Source: a virus
Virus record (IMG/VR): IMGVR_UViG_3300020436_000041
Location: 1 to 33,282 of that record
DNA length: 33,282 nucleotides
Direction: 5' to 3' (one strand)
Shown here: positions 1 through 7,674 of the stretch, piece by piece
Position numbering within the stretch: position 1 is the stretch's first letter
How the letters are laid out: every line of letters begins with the position of its first letter
Notes under the pieces: model-generated
The model's database searches: none
Told to the model about the DNA's origin: nothing
What the model saw: only the letters and a program-made list of their open reading frames with translations
Translations under genes and position numbers: made by a program

Positions 1-59
1 AGTTTGGGTATTTAGGGGTGGTGTTATTCTGCCTCCTATAAAAATGTTATTTTAATTAA

Positions 60-67
60 TATTTGCT
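60..67 (+). promoter_or_regulatory. candidate -7 box TATATTTG without a clear -33 box
   Basis: TATATTTG fits the Bacteroidetes -7 consensus TAnnTTTG, but no TTTG lies 19-21 bases upstream. An inverted repeat (65-70 with 81-86) overlaps the box and the expected transcription start. It may be a weak or regulated promoter or a chance match. Confidence 0.3.
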
Positions 68-202
68 AGATATTTCGTTAGCAAGATACTCGTTGAGGGG
101 AATAATACCAGGCAGAACACGAAAACAACAAAGGATTTGATATTGCAATTCTCAAGGAGATTTAGGTTACAAGTTCCAACAATCTTCCGTCTTTATTAGG
201 GT

Positions 203-233
203 ATTGAAGTGTGGCAACTTGTCTATAGATTTG
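203..233 (+). promoter_or_regulatory. candidate promoter for the tail gene block
   Basis: ATTG at 203-206 is followed after 19 bases by TAGATTTG at 226-233, a good match to the Bacteroidetes pattern TTTG-N19/21-TAnnTTTG. Transcription would begin near 240 and give a leader of about 95 bases to the first gene, containing the GATAACG / CGTTATC inverted pair. Confidence 0.5.
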
Positions 234-322
234 CAACTACTGTATAAAGATAACGATTTTTTGATTTTCTGTTTTTCATTTAATTCCTATGTTATTAACA
301 AAAAACAAAATTTAACGATTTT

Positions 323-330
323 CGTTATCA
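323..330 (+). promoter_or_regulatory. CGTTATCA start-proximal element (copy 1)
   Basis: CGTTATCA ends 4 bases before the ATG at 335. The same 8 bases at the same 4-base distance precede the genes at 7675, 11673 and 29073. The flanking sequence (ACAAAATTTAA upstream, TATT downstream) is nearly the same as in the copy before 11673. Here it is also half of a small palindrome (TAACG, 4 bases, CGTTA). Confidence 0.6.
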
Positions 331-334
331 TATT

Positions 335-1057
335 ATGGTAAAGGAATTTAAATTAAGTGTACCTGAGTCTCTAGCAGGTATAACACTAAGAGAGTATCAA
401 AAATACTTAAAAATACTAGAGAAATGGGATAAAGAGGATGAGGTATATATAAAAACTAAAATGCTACAAATATTTTGTGGTTTAGATATTGAAGATACGT
501 TTAAAGTACCTCTAGCAAATTTTAATTTTGCTATACAGCATATAAATAAGTGTTTTGAGGAAAAAACTCCTTTAATAAACAACTTTGAGATGTATGCTAC
601 GAATGAGCAAGGCGAAGATACATTTGTAGAGTTTGGATTTATACCTAAGCTTGATGAAATGAGCTTTGGAGAGTTTATTGACTTAGATACCTATATTTCT
701 GATTGGGATAATATGCACAAAGCTATGGCCGTCATATTTAGACCTGTTATATACAAGAAAGGTAATCTTTACAGAATTATGGAGTATGAAGGAAGTAATA
801 AATATTCTGATGTAATGTTAGATATGCCTCTTAACGTTGCTTTAGGAGCTATGGTTTTTTTTTATCGTTTAGGGAACAAATTACCTCTGTTTACTCTGGA
901 CTATTTCAGCTTAAAAGCGAATCAGAAGGAGACGAGACAACTACTGAATCGGTATTTGGGAGAAAATGGGGGTGGTATCAATCAATTTTTACTATCGCTC
1001 AAGAGGATGCGCACAAAATTGAAAAAAGCACAAAGCTACCAATACATACCTGTTTAA
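335..1057 (+). CDS. tail assembly chaperone, zero-frame product
   Basis: This 240-residue protein is a probable tail assembly chaperone (lambda gpG type), which binds the tape measure protein during tail assembly. The N-terminal 175 residues look like a compact domain with a conserved-looking core (GFIPKLDEMSFGEFIDLDTY near residues 101-120). At codons 174-176 the message runs through nine T residues (855-863). The zero frame then continues for 64 more codons, ending in a basic helix. The -1 frame is also open from the T run to a stop at 1128, giving a longer fusion form. The tape-measure-like gene lies downstream at 5804, separated by five genes. The start follows the CGTTATCA element by 4 bases. 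The chaperone role rests on the frameshift layout and the look of both C-termini; it is probable, not proven. Confidence 0.75.
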   Translation: MVKEFKLSVPESLAGITLREYQKYLKILEKWDKEDEVYIKTKMLQIFCGLDIEDTFKVPLANFNFAIQHINKCFEEKTPLINNFEMYATNEQGEDTFVEFGFIPKLDEMSFGEFIDLDTYISDWDNMHKAMAVIFRPVIYKKGNLYRIMEYEGSNKYSDVMLDMPLNVALGAMVFFYRLGNKLPLFTLDYFSLKANQKETRQLLNRYLGENGGGINQFLLSLKRMRTKLKKAQSYQYIPV

Positions 1058-1128
1058 TGTATTTAGAATATATAAAAGACAAAACAAGAGTAGAGAATGC
1101 TTTAATAAAAAAATCTTATAAAAAATAA
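862..1128 (+). CDS. -1 frameshift extension of the tail assembly chaperone (gpGT-like)
   Basis: Slippage by -1 on T TTT TTT (856-862) inside the nine-T run lets ribosomes leave the 335 frame and read 88 further residues to the TAA at 1126-1128, giving a fusion of about 264 residues. The shifted frame has no stop over about 88 codons, although it overlaps another open frame for 65 codons in AT-rich DNA. It encodes a protein-like sequence with an aromatic patch (FGRKWGWYQSIFTIA) followed by a helix with LPIHTCLMYLEYIKDK. This resembles the T domain of phage gpGT proteins, which recruits the tail tube protein. Its last 23 codons could also be read from an ATG at 1057 overlapping the previous stop. 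I see no strong downstream hairpin. The alternative explanation is a miscounted T run: ten T residues would make the fusion the only product. Confidence 0.7.
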   Translation, partial: LSFREQITSVYSGLFQLKSESEGDETTTESVFGRKWGWYQSIFTIAQEDAHKIEKSTKLPIHTCLMYLEYIKDKTRVENALIKKSYKK

Positions 1129-1129
1129 T

Positions 1130-1588
1130 ATGACACAAGTATACGACTTATTAGACGAGATAAAAGACGAACTAAGAAACAACAGCCACACTAATACTGT
1201 TAGCTTTGGGGATATTTCTGATATAAACCTAGACAAAACAGATATTTTTCCCATGACTCATCTAAACATATCAAACGCAAGAATAGAGGGAAGCACAATT
1301 ACTTTTACACTACAAATGTTATGTGCCGATATTGTAGACTACAGTAAAGAAGAGTATGAAAATGATGTTTTTTACGGTAACAACAATATGCAAGACATAC
1401 TAAACACTCAGTTAAGTGTAATCAACTTTATATTTGTAAAGCTAAAAAGAGGAGATTTAAGAACAAGAAAGCTGCAAGTAGATGAAGCTATAAGCTGTCA
1501 ACCATTTAAAGAAAGATTTGAGAATGAATTAGCAGGCTGGGAAGCAGAACTAGATATTATCATGGAGAATGATTACAGTATTTGTTAA
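1130..1588 (+). CDS. putative tail completion or neck protein
   Basis: The product is 152 residues, mixed alpha/beta and soluble, with no signal peptide or membrane segment. It begins two bases after the stop of the frameshift extension, and its stop overlaps the next start (TAATG). Its position between the tail chaperone and an HK97 gp10-like gene, its size, and a beta-rich middle (SFGDISDINLDKTDIFPMTH near residues 25-44) fit a tail terminator or tail completion protein. No diagnostic motif was seen, so the role is inferred from context. Confidence 0.5.
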   Translation: MTQVYDLLDEIKDELRNNSHTNTVSFGDISDINLDKTDIFPMTHLNISNARIEGSTITFTLQMLCADIVDYSKEEYENDVFYGNNNMQDILNTQLSVINFIFVKLKRGDLRTRKLQVDEAISCQPFKERFENELAGWEAELDIIMENDYSIC

Positions 1589-2052
1589 TGGATAGAAGAA
1601 AGAAAATAAATCAAGCTTTAACAAGGCTAGGCTCTATAGCAGTACAAAGACTGAGGCAAAACATATCTAAGGATAGGACAAGAGCTACTAGTAAGCTACA
1701 TGATTCTATGTATTACAAGGTTGTAAAAGATAGTATTGAAATATTTATGTTAAGCTACGGCTTGACTGTAGATGAAGGAAGAAAGCCTTTTCAAAGAGTT
1801 CCTAGAACGTTTCAAAGAGATATTCAAAAATGGATGTCTTTTAAAGGAATATCTCCACAAAAAAAGACTGTTGGAGAATCGGCTAAGGCAATAGCTAGAA
1901 GCATTTACAAAAGAGGAACAATAAAAAGATTTGGTTACAGAGGTAGTAACTTTATAGACAGAGCTGTTGACAACACTCTTGCAGAGTTTGACAGCGATTT
2001 GCTTACTGCTTGGATGACTGACTTAGACAAAGAATTAGATAAATTAAAATAA
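1588..2052 (+). CDS. HK97 gp10-like neck/tail completion protein
   Basis: This 154-residue, strongly basic protein has the look of the HK97 gp10 / phage tail-component family, which acts at the head-tail junction. It opens with a basic helix, then RLGSIAVQRLRQNISKD, a short beta region, VDEGRKPFQRVPRT, and a C-terminal helical part. I chose the ATG at 1588, which overlaps the previous stop as TAATG; a TTG two codons upstream is possible but less likely. Assignment is by sequence look and context, with moderate confidence. Confidence 0.55.
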   Translation: MDRRKKINQALTRLGSIAVQRLRQNISKDRTRATSKLHDSMYYKVVKDSIEIFMLSYGLTVDEGRKPFQRVPRTFQRDIQKWMSFKGISPQKKTVGESAKAIARSIYKRGTIKRFGYRGSNFIDRAVDNTLAEFDSDLLTAWMTDLDKELDKLK

Positions 2053-2058
2053 AAACAA

Positions 2059-3219
2059 ATGGCACAAAAATTAAACGCAAGAAGTCCATATTTTATAAGC
2101 GTTACAACAGCAGGACTGACAAGCGCAAAACTAGAGCTTGAAGTGTATTACGGAAGCGTACACTCTACTTGGCAAGACAATCCAACATATGTATTAACAT
2201 CTATAGCAGTAAATACTAGTGTTCTTTTTGAAATAAGCACCTTAGTAAAAGACTACATAAAGGCAGAGTTTGACGGAAGCTACCCATACGGAACTACAGG
2301 AACTAATCATGAAGCAACAACTATATATGTAGATTATAGAGTAACAGAAATAACAACTTCAGGTTCTAGTGTTAAGTCTCCATATTTAGGCCTAAAAGCT
2401 TTTGACGGATATGGTTATTTTGAGGATGGTTCAAATCCACAAAATGACGAAGCATACCTACAATCTAACATGAAAATACTAAAACCAGATGACGCTCCCT
2501 TAAGGATTCCTGTTAGAATGGATAATACAAGCCTAGTTACTTTTTTATACAAAGGCGTTAATATGCTTAGCTTGAATCCATCATGGTCAGGAGAGATAGC
2601 TCAAATAATTGGATATGTAAGCAACCAGCCAGAAGGAGTAGATGATTTTGAGGACATAGTTTTAAATGATGGTGGAACTTATGAGCAAAATGAGTGTTTA
2701 GATTCTTTTTTATCAACCCATGGTTTATATCCTGTAGACAAAGTAGTGGTAGAGCAACAAAATCCGTTTAAGGTATATAGTATAGATGTAGTAAACGTAG
2801 AGGAGTGTAAACACACTCCATACAAAATAACATTTATAAATAAATTTGGAGCTTATCAAGATATATGGATGTTTAAAAGAGCAGATAAAAACATCTCAAC
2901 AGAAAAAGAAAGCTATAGGGCAAACTTAGTAGACGGATATACAGGTAATTACAACACATACGAACATCATTATAGAACCTTTAATGTAAACGGAAAAGAA
3001 TCTTTAACATTAAACTCTGGATTTTATCCTGAAGAAAACAACGAAGTATTTAGACAATTACTTCTTAGTGAAAAAACATGGATAAAATATAACAATCAAA
3101 CTTTGCCGATAACTATAACTTCAGATAGTATGGCTTTCCAAACAAAATTAAATGAAAGATTAATAAACTATACTTTAACTGTAGAGTTTGCTTTTGATAA
3201 AATAAACATTGTTAGATAA
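2059..3219 (+). CDS. putative virion tail structural protein
   Basis: The product is 386 residues, rich in Ser, Thr, Tyr and Asn with long predicted beta stretches and no signal peptide, typical of a virion structural protein. The stop overlaps the ATG of the 814-residue gene (TAATG), so the two are probably translated together and may act in one tail substructure. A Cys-containing segment (EECKHTPYKITFINKFGAYQ near residues 248-267) begins the C-terminal half. I do not recognise a named family; a distal tail or baseplate part is likely from context. Confidence 0.5.
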   Translation: MAQKLNARSPYFISVTTAGLTSAKLELEVYYGSVHSTWQDNPTYVLTSIAVNTSVLFEISTLVKDYIKAEFDGSYPYGTTGTNHEATTIYVDYRVTEITTSGSSVKSPYLGLKAFDGYGYFEDGSNPQNDEAYLQSNMKILKPDDAPLRIPVRMDNTSLVTFLYKGVNMLSLNPSWSGEIAQIIGYVSNQPEGVDDFEDIVLNDGGTYEQNECLDSFLSTHGLYPVDKVVVEQQNPFKVYSIDVVNVEECKHTPYKITFINKFGAYQDIWMFKRADKNISTEKESYRANLVDGYTGNYNTYEHHYRTFNVNGKESLTLNSGFYPEENNEVFRQLLLSEKTWIKYNNQTLPITITSDSMAFQTKLNERLINYTLTVEFAFDKINIVR

Positions 3220-5663
3220 TGCGTAGAGAAGTACAATTATATATAAACTCATCAGATTTTGGAGAAGATATAGTTTACGAAAGGCTAGATTTATTTGAAG
3301 CTCAAACCATAACAGTAACTAACTCTCTGCAAGACATAAAAGACATTGCAAAGGTGTTTACTGACTACAGCCAAGAATTTAACATACCTGCTAGTCAAAA
3401 CAACAACAGGATATTTAAACACTATTATAACTTTGATATTGATGGAGGTTATGACGCAAGAGTAAAAAGAGAAGCTTTAATAAAAATAAACGGCCAAGAC
3501 TATAGAGAAGGTTTTATTAGCCTAAATAGTGTTAGCTTACAAAAACAAATTCCTTTTGCATACAAGGTTGTTTTTTACGGTAAAACAGTAAACTTAAAAA
3601 GACTTATAGGAGATGACGAGCTGGATGAGCTGGCAAACTATCCAAACGCTTATTTATCTCAATTCGACTTTACATATACAAACGCAAATGTAATTAGTGG
3701 TTTTAGACATGGATTTACATTAGACACCTCTACAGGAAATCTTACAGTAGGCAGTGGAAATAATGACGGAGGAGATATTTGTTTTCCTTTTATAAGTGCT
3801 AGGTCTCATTACTATTATGACTCATCATCAAACAACGCTCCTGTTTTAAAGGTAGATACTCCGTCAAGAAACTTATATGAGTACGACTCAAACAACCCAG
3901 ACTCTACAGGCCTTGATTTATTAGACTTAAAGCCTGCAATCAGGTTTTATCACATAATATTAGCTATAGAAGAAAAATACGGACTTCAATTCAGTAGGCT
4001 TGATAGTGCTGACTTTTTTCATACAAGCAATGATGCGTTCTACAAACTTTATCTTTGGTTGCATAGAGAAAAAGGCAATATAGAAAATCAAATAGAAGAA
4101 AGTGTATTTACAATACCTTTGTCTGACTACGACTTTAACTCTTCAGCTTCAGGAAGCTTTAGTGATGTTAGAAGTGGAGCAAACAACGAAAGCCTTGTAA
4201 CTACTGTAACAGAAACAACTGTTGAAAGAACAACTATATCTTACAGATATATTGTAACAATAACAACAACAGGAGGAGGTAAATGGGGATTGGAGATGAT
4301 TGACTCAGAGACAGGAGACAATTTAGCTCCTACAACCTCATCAGAAATAATAGATGGTGGTTTTACAAACACAAGAACTTTCATAATATCATCAGACCAG
4401 CCATCAAGAACATTTACTCCTATACTAAAGATAAAAACAAGAGGAGGTATTACTAGTTTTGTAATTGATTCTTTGCAGATAGAAGTTTCTGAGGAAGAAG
4501 AAGAGTTTGGTTCTGGAGGATTGAGTCAAGCAGGTTATAGTGTTTATTACACCTACAACAACTCACAGTCAAACTCAATATCTTCAGGTTTGGAGATTGC
4601 AGCAAATATGCCTAAAATGAAGGTGCTAGATTTCTTAACGTCAATATTTAAGATGTTTAACTTAACAGCCTTTTATGACGACAGAAGAATATTGTTAGAC
4701 GGAACTGACAATCCTAGGTTTGGAATGATAAGAGTGATGACAATAGATAGATTCTATTCTGAAGGTGTTTATTATGATATAGATAAGTTTTTATATACGG
4801 ACAAGCATAATGTAAAGAAAGCAAATTTGTTTTCTCAAATAGATTTCTCATATCAAGAGGCTTCTACTTTTGCAATAGTAAATAGCAATGAGATAACAAA
4901 TGATGAGTTTGGTAACGAAAAACTTACTCACAGAAGTGCTGATATAAACAACCCTATAGCTTTTGACGGTGGAGAATATAATGTTAAGGTTGGTTTTGAA
5001 CACATGATGTTTGAAAGAATGACAGACCAATCAGTAGGAAATCAAATAAATACCGTTTGGGGTTGGATGGTAAATAAGGATGAGAACCCTGTTCTTGGAA
5101 AGCCTTTGGCAATATACACATTACCTAGAAACTTAGGAGGATATGATATTCCTATAAATGACGGCTCATCATCAGGTGTTAATGTGCCTACCTATATAAG
5201 ACCTTCAAATAGTATTTGGTATATATCACAAAACAACCCTCAACAATCATTACATTTTGGGGAAGAACTTGATGAGTGGTTTGGTTTGGCAAATCCTGAA
5301 AGCTTGTTTAAAAACTATTGGTATAATTACATAGTTCCTATATATAGTGAAAAATCAAGACTTAGCACATTCCAAGCTATACTACCTATAGATATAGTTA
5401 TAAACCTAAAGTTAAATGATAGACTTGTTTTTGGAGGAAGAAGTTATAAAATAAATACAATTAAAGTAAACATAAATACAGGTAAAGCTGATTTGGAGTT
5501 GATAAACGAAACAAATCAATCTCTTTTTGAATCAGGTATAATAGTTTATGATAGAGATGATATTCAAAACAACACAGGTTCTGGTGGTGGTTCAGGCTCA
5601 GACTCTTCTTCATACTATTATTACCAAGGAGATGGAATTGGAGTTTCAAACCTATATAATTAA
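3219..5663 (+). CDS. large tail protein (baseplate/tail-tip-like) with SYYYY C-terminal tail
   Basis: At 814 residues this is the longest protein in the window. It is beta-rich with an N-terminal part that reads like a tail hub (LYINSSDFGEDIVYERLDLF near residues 7-26), a Thr/Ser-rich middle, and a C-terminal part with FGGRSYKINTIKVNINTGKA. The protein ends with a flexible Gly/Ser linker followed by SSYYYYQGDGIGVSNLYN. Almost the same tail, SYYYYSGNGGIGTNNF, ends the 307-residue protein at 15890. It lies between the 386-residue tail protein and the tape-measure-like gene, which suggests a tail-tip or hub role. The function is inferred from size, composition and place; no catalytic motif was seen. 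Confidence 0.6.
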   Translation: MRREVQLYINSSDFGEDIVYERLDLFEAQTITVTNSLQDIKDIAKVFTDYSQEFNIPASQNNNRIFKHYYNFDIDGGYDARVKREALIKINGQDYREGFISLNSVSLQKQIPFAYKVVFYGKTVNLKRLIGDDELDELANYPNAYLSQFDFTYTNANVISGFRHGFTLDTSTGNLTVGSGNNDGGDICFPFISARSHYYYDSSSNNAPVLKVDTPSRNLYEYDSNNPDSTGLDLLDLKPAIRFYHIILAIEEKYGLQFSRLDSADFFHTSNDAFYKLYLWLHREKGNIENQIEESVFTIPLSDYDFNSSASGSFSDVRSGANNESLVTTVTETTVERTTISYRYIVTITTTGGGKWGLEMIDSETGDNLAPTTSSEIIDGGFTNTRTFIISSDQPSRTFTPILKIKTRGGITSFVIDSLQIEVSEEEEEFGSGGLSQAGYSVYYTYNNSQSNSISSGLEIAANMPKMKVLDFLTSIFKMFNLTAFYDDRRILLDGTDNPRFGMIRVMTIDRFYSEGVYYDIDKFLYTDKHNVKKANLFSQIDFSYQEASTFAIVNSNEITNDEFGNEKLTHRSADINNPIAFDGGEYNVKVGFEHMMFERMTDQSVGNQINTVWGWMVNKDENPVLGKPLAIYTLPRNLGGYDIPINDGSSSGVNVPTYIRPSNSIWYISQNNPQQSLHFGEELDEWFGLANPESLFKNYWYNYIVPIYSEKSRLSTFQAILPIDIVINLKLNDRLVFGGRSYKINTIKVNINTGKADLELINETNQSLFESGIIVYDRDDIQNNTGSGGGSGSDSSSYYYYQGDGIGVSNLYN

Positions 5664-5666
5664 GAT

Positions 5667-5804
5667 ATGATAAAAGATATAATAGAATTATTATCATTAG
5701 CAGAATGGAATATAGATGATGAGGATGTAAAAATCGCTAAAGGCAAATATTTAGCTCCTGTTAATTGGAAAGAATTTAAAAACACTATAAAACGAAATAA
5801 ATAA
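5667..5804 (+). CDS. hypothetical protein, 45 residues
   Basis: This small open frame starts 3 bases after the 814-residue gene and its stop overlaps the next ATG (TAATG), so it fills the gap exactly. The protein is acidic in the first half (AEWNIDDEDV) and basic at the end. It matches no family I know; its tight packing supports it as a real gene. Confidence 0.6.
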   Translation: MIKDIIELLSLAEWNIDDEDVKIAKGKYLAPVNWKEFKNTIKRNK

Positions 5805-7639
5805 TGGCAACTAATAAAACCGTAAAAAAGACTATAATAATAGACATAAAAGGCAAGCAAGCTGAGGTTAGCATAAATGGTGTTAAGAAAAGCATGAAAG
5901 ACCTTAATGTTGAGTTAAACAACATGAGACAGAATGCAACAGGAGCTTCTGCTGCAACAGGAGCAGCTTCAGCAACTGTACTAGAACTTGGTAGAGCTGT
6001 TTCAGACTCTAACTATGGTATTAGAGGTATGGCTAACAACCTTTCTCAGTTAGCAACAAACTTTATTTATACCACAAAGCAAGCAGGAACTTTAGCAGGA
6101 GGTCTTAAGAATATAGGTCAGGCTTTGATGGGGCCTCTTGGTGTCATACTTCTTTTTCAAACAGGTATTGCTTTATTAGAGAGATGGGCTATGAGTTCAG
6201 AAAAGGCTGCAAAAGAAACAGAAGGATTGGAGGATTCACTTGGTGCTGCTGGCTCTAACTTAAGAATATTAAGAGACACTTTAGAAAAAGGTTTGCTTAC
6301 TCAAGAAGAAGCAAATGAAGCTGTAAGAAAAGCTAATGAAGAATATGATGATTTAAATATAGAACTTGACTACAACAATCAGCTTACAGAAGCTAGTAAG
6401 ACTGCTATAGACAACAAAATTCAATCGCTAAAGCATTTAGCTAAAGCCTTAGCGCTTCAAAGTTTATTAGAAGAGAAATATTCAAAACTACTACCTCTTC
6501 AAGCAAAGCAAATGGAATTAGACACAAATGCAAAACTTGCAAATGCACGAGCTATAGACATACTAACTAGCTCAATAACTGAAAGGGGAACTTTTGTAGC
6601 TATGGCAGCAGCAGAAAAAGCTACATCTGCGCAAGAAGCAGGTCAAGAAGCCATAGATGCTCTAAAAAAAGAAATAGAAGAGTTATTACAGCTAGCTGGA
6701 GATGAAGGTCTTGTAAGTGAAATATTTAAAACTCCTAAAAAAAGAAAAAAAGGGGGAAGAAAAACAACAAGTGATGATAAAAAATCAAAACCAGCAGAAA
6801 TAATAGGAGAAGATTTATTTCCTCGACTTATGGAAATGGGAGCAGAACAAGAGAGAGCTTATTTGGATTTTCTTTCTGGTCTTGGAGAAGAAGCAGCAAT
6901 TATAGCACAAGAAGGCAACATGAATCTTTTAAACCAAGAAATACTTCATCAAGAAATGATGACTAACGAATTAAAAGCTGGAACTATTGAAAGAGCTGAA
7001 GCAGAACATGAATTGTATATGATGAGAATAGAACTTCAACAAATGGAGTTTGAACATGAAGAAATGATATTGGCTAAAAAGCTAAGAATTCAACAAGAAT
7101 ATGTAGGATATGTTGCAACAATCGGTAAAGCTTTAGGAGATATTGCTGGAGAAAATGAAGCGCTAGCTAAAATGGCTTTGATTGTAGAAAAAGGAGCTGC
7201 TATAGCTGGAGTTGTTGTTTCTGCGTCTCAAAGTATTGCTACTAGAACTGCACAACACGCTATGATACCTGCCTTCATCCCTCCTTTCGGTATACCAAAC
7301 CCTGCTAAAGCTTTAGATGCTGCTGCAATGGCTAAAGATATAACCATGACTAAAGTTGGAGCTGGTGTTTCTATTGCTGCTATTATAGCTGCTGCAATTA
7401 AAGGAGGAAGAAAAACAATTCCTGGAGGAAGGAGACCTTCAACAGCATCCACAGGAGGAGATGGTGGAGGAAGAGAGTTTGATTTCAACTTGGTTGGAAG
7501 TACAGGAACTAATCAGTTAGCAAGTGCTGTATCAAATCAATTCCAAGAACCTGTACAAGCTTATGTTGTTAGCAGTCAAATGACTTCGCAACAAGAACTT
7601 GACCTGCAAATATCAGCAGGAGCTTCTCTTGGAGATTAA
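5804..7639 (+). CDS. tape measure-like tail protein
   Basis: The 611-residue protein has the layout of a short tape measure protein: a small N-terminal beta region, a hydrophobic segment at about 107-127 (GPLGVILLFQTGIALLERWA), long charged helices at about 130-300 and 345-430, a Lys-rich patch near 312-330, a long Ala/Ile/Gly-rich hydrophobic region at about 445-540, and a Gly-rich segment before the C-terminus. The hydrophobic regions could serve DNA passage through the inner membrane. If residues map to tail length at the usual 1.5 angstrom each, the tail would be about 90 nm. It lies five genes after its expected chaperone and directly before the capsid protease, an unusual neighbourhood. 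The identification comes from architecture, not motifs. Confidence 0.65.
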   Translation: MATNKTVKKTIIIDIKGKQAEVSINGVKKSMKDLNVELNNMRQNATGASAATGAASATVLELGRAVSDSNYGIRGMANNLSQLATNFIYTTKQAGTLAGGLKNIGQALMGPLGVILLFQTGIALLERWAMSSEKAAKETEGLEDSLGAAGSNLRILRDTLEKGLLTQEEANEAVRKANEEYDDLNIELDYNNQLTEASKTAIDNKIQSLKHLAKALALQSLLEEKYSKLLPLQAKQMELDTNAKLANARAIDILTSSITERGTFVAMAAAEKATSAQEAGQEAIDALKKEIEELLQLAGDEGLVSEIFKTPKKRKKGGRKTTSDDKKSKPAEIIGEDLFPRLMEMGAEQERAYLDFLSGLGEEAAIIAQEGNMNLLNQEILHQEMMTNELKAGTIERAEAEHELYMMRIELQQMEFEHEEMILAKKLRIQQEYVGYVATIGKALGDIAGENEALAKMALIVEKGAAIAGVVVSASQSIATRTAQHAMIPAFIPPFGIPNPAKALDAAAMAKDITMTKVGAGVSIAAIIAAAIKGGRKTIPGGRRPSTASTGGDGGGREFDFNLVGSTGTNQLASAVSNQFQEPVQAYVVSSQMTSQQELDLQISAGASLGD

Positions 7640-7662
7640 TTTAAAATAAATTAAATAAAAAA

Positions 7663-7670
7663 CGTTATCA
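7663..7670 (+). promoter_or_regulatory. CGTTATCA start-proximal element (copy 2)
   Basis: CGTTATCA followed by AATT and then the ATG at 7675: the same 4-base spacing as the copies before 335, 11673 and 29073. It lies in a 35-base gap after the tape-measure-like gene, with an A-rich upstream flank. Confidence 0.6.
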
Positions 7671-7674
7671 AATT

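Larger units (their letters stand above)
1..334. other. gene-free leader before the first structural gene
   Basis: No start-to-stop reading frame of useful length is visible on the + strand in this stretch. It holds a TATATTTG box at 60-67, an inverted repeat (TTGCTA at 65-70, TAGCAA at 81-86), a better promoter at 203-233, a GATAACG at 249-255 that is the reverse complement of the CGTTATC at 323-329, and the small palindrome TAACG-4 bases-CGTTA directly before the first gene. If the molecule is circular, this joins the gene-free right end of the window to form about 900 bases without a recognised gene. A small RNA is possible, but I see no known family. Confidence 0.6.

Noticed and set aside
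1582-1590. TTG start for the gp10-like gene
   Set aside because: The ATG at 1588 overlaps the previous stop as TAATG, the common coupling pattern in this genome.
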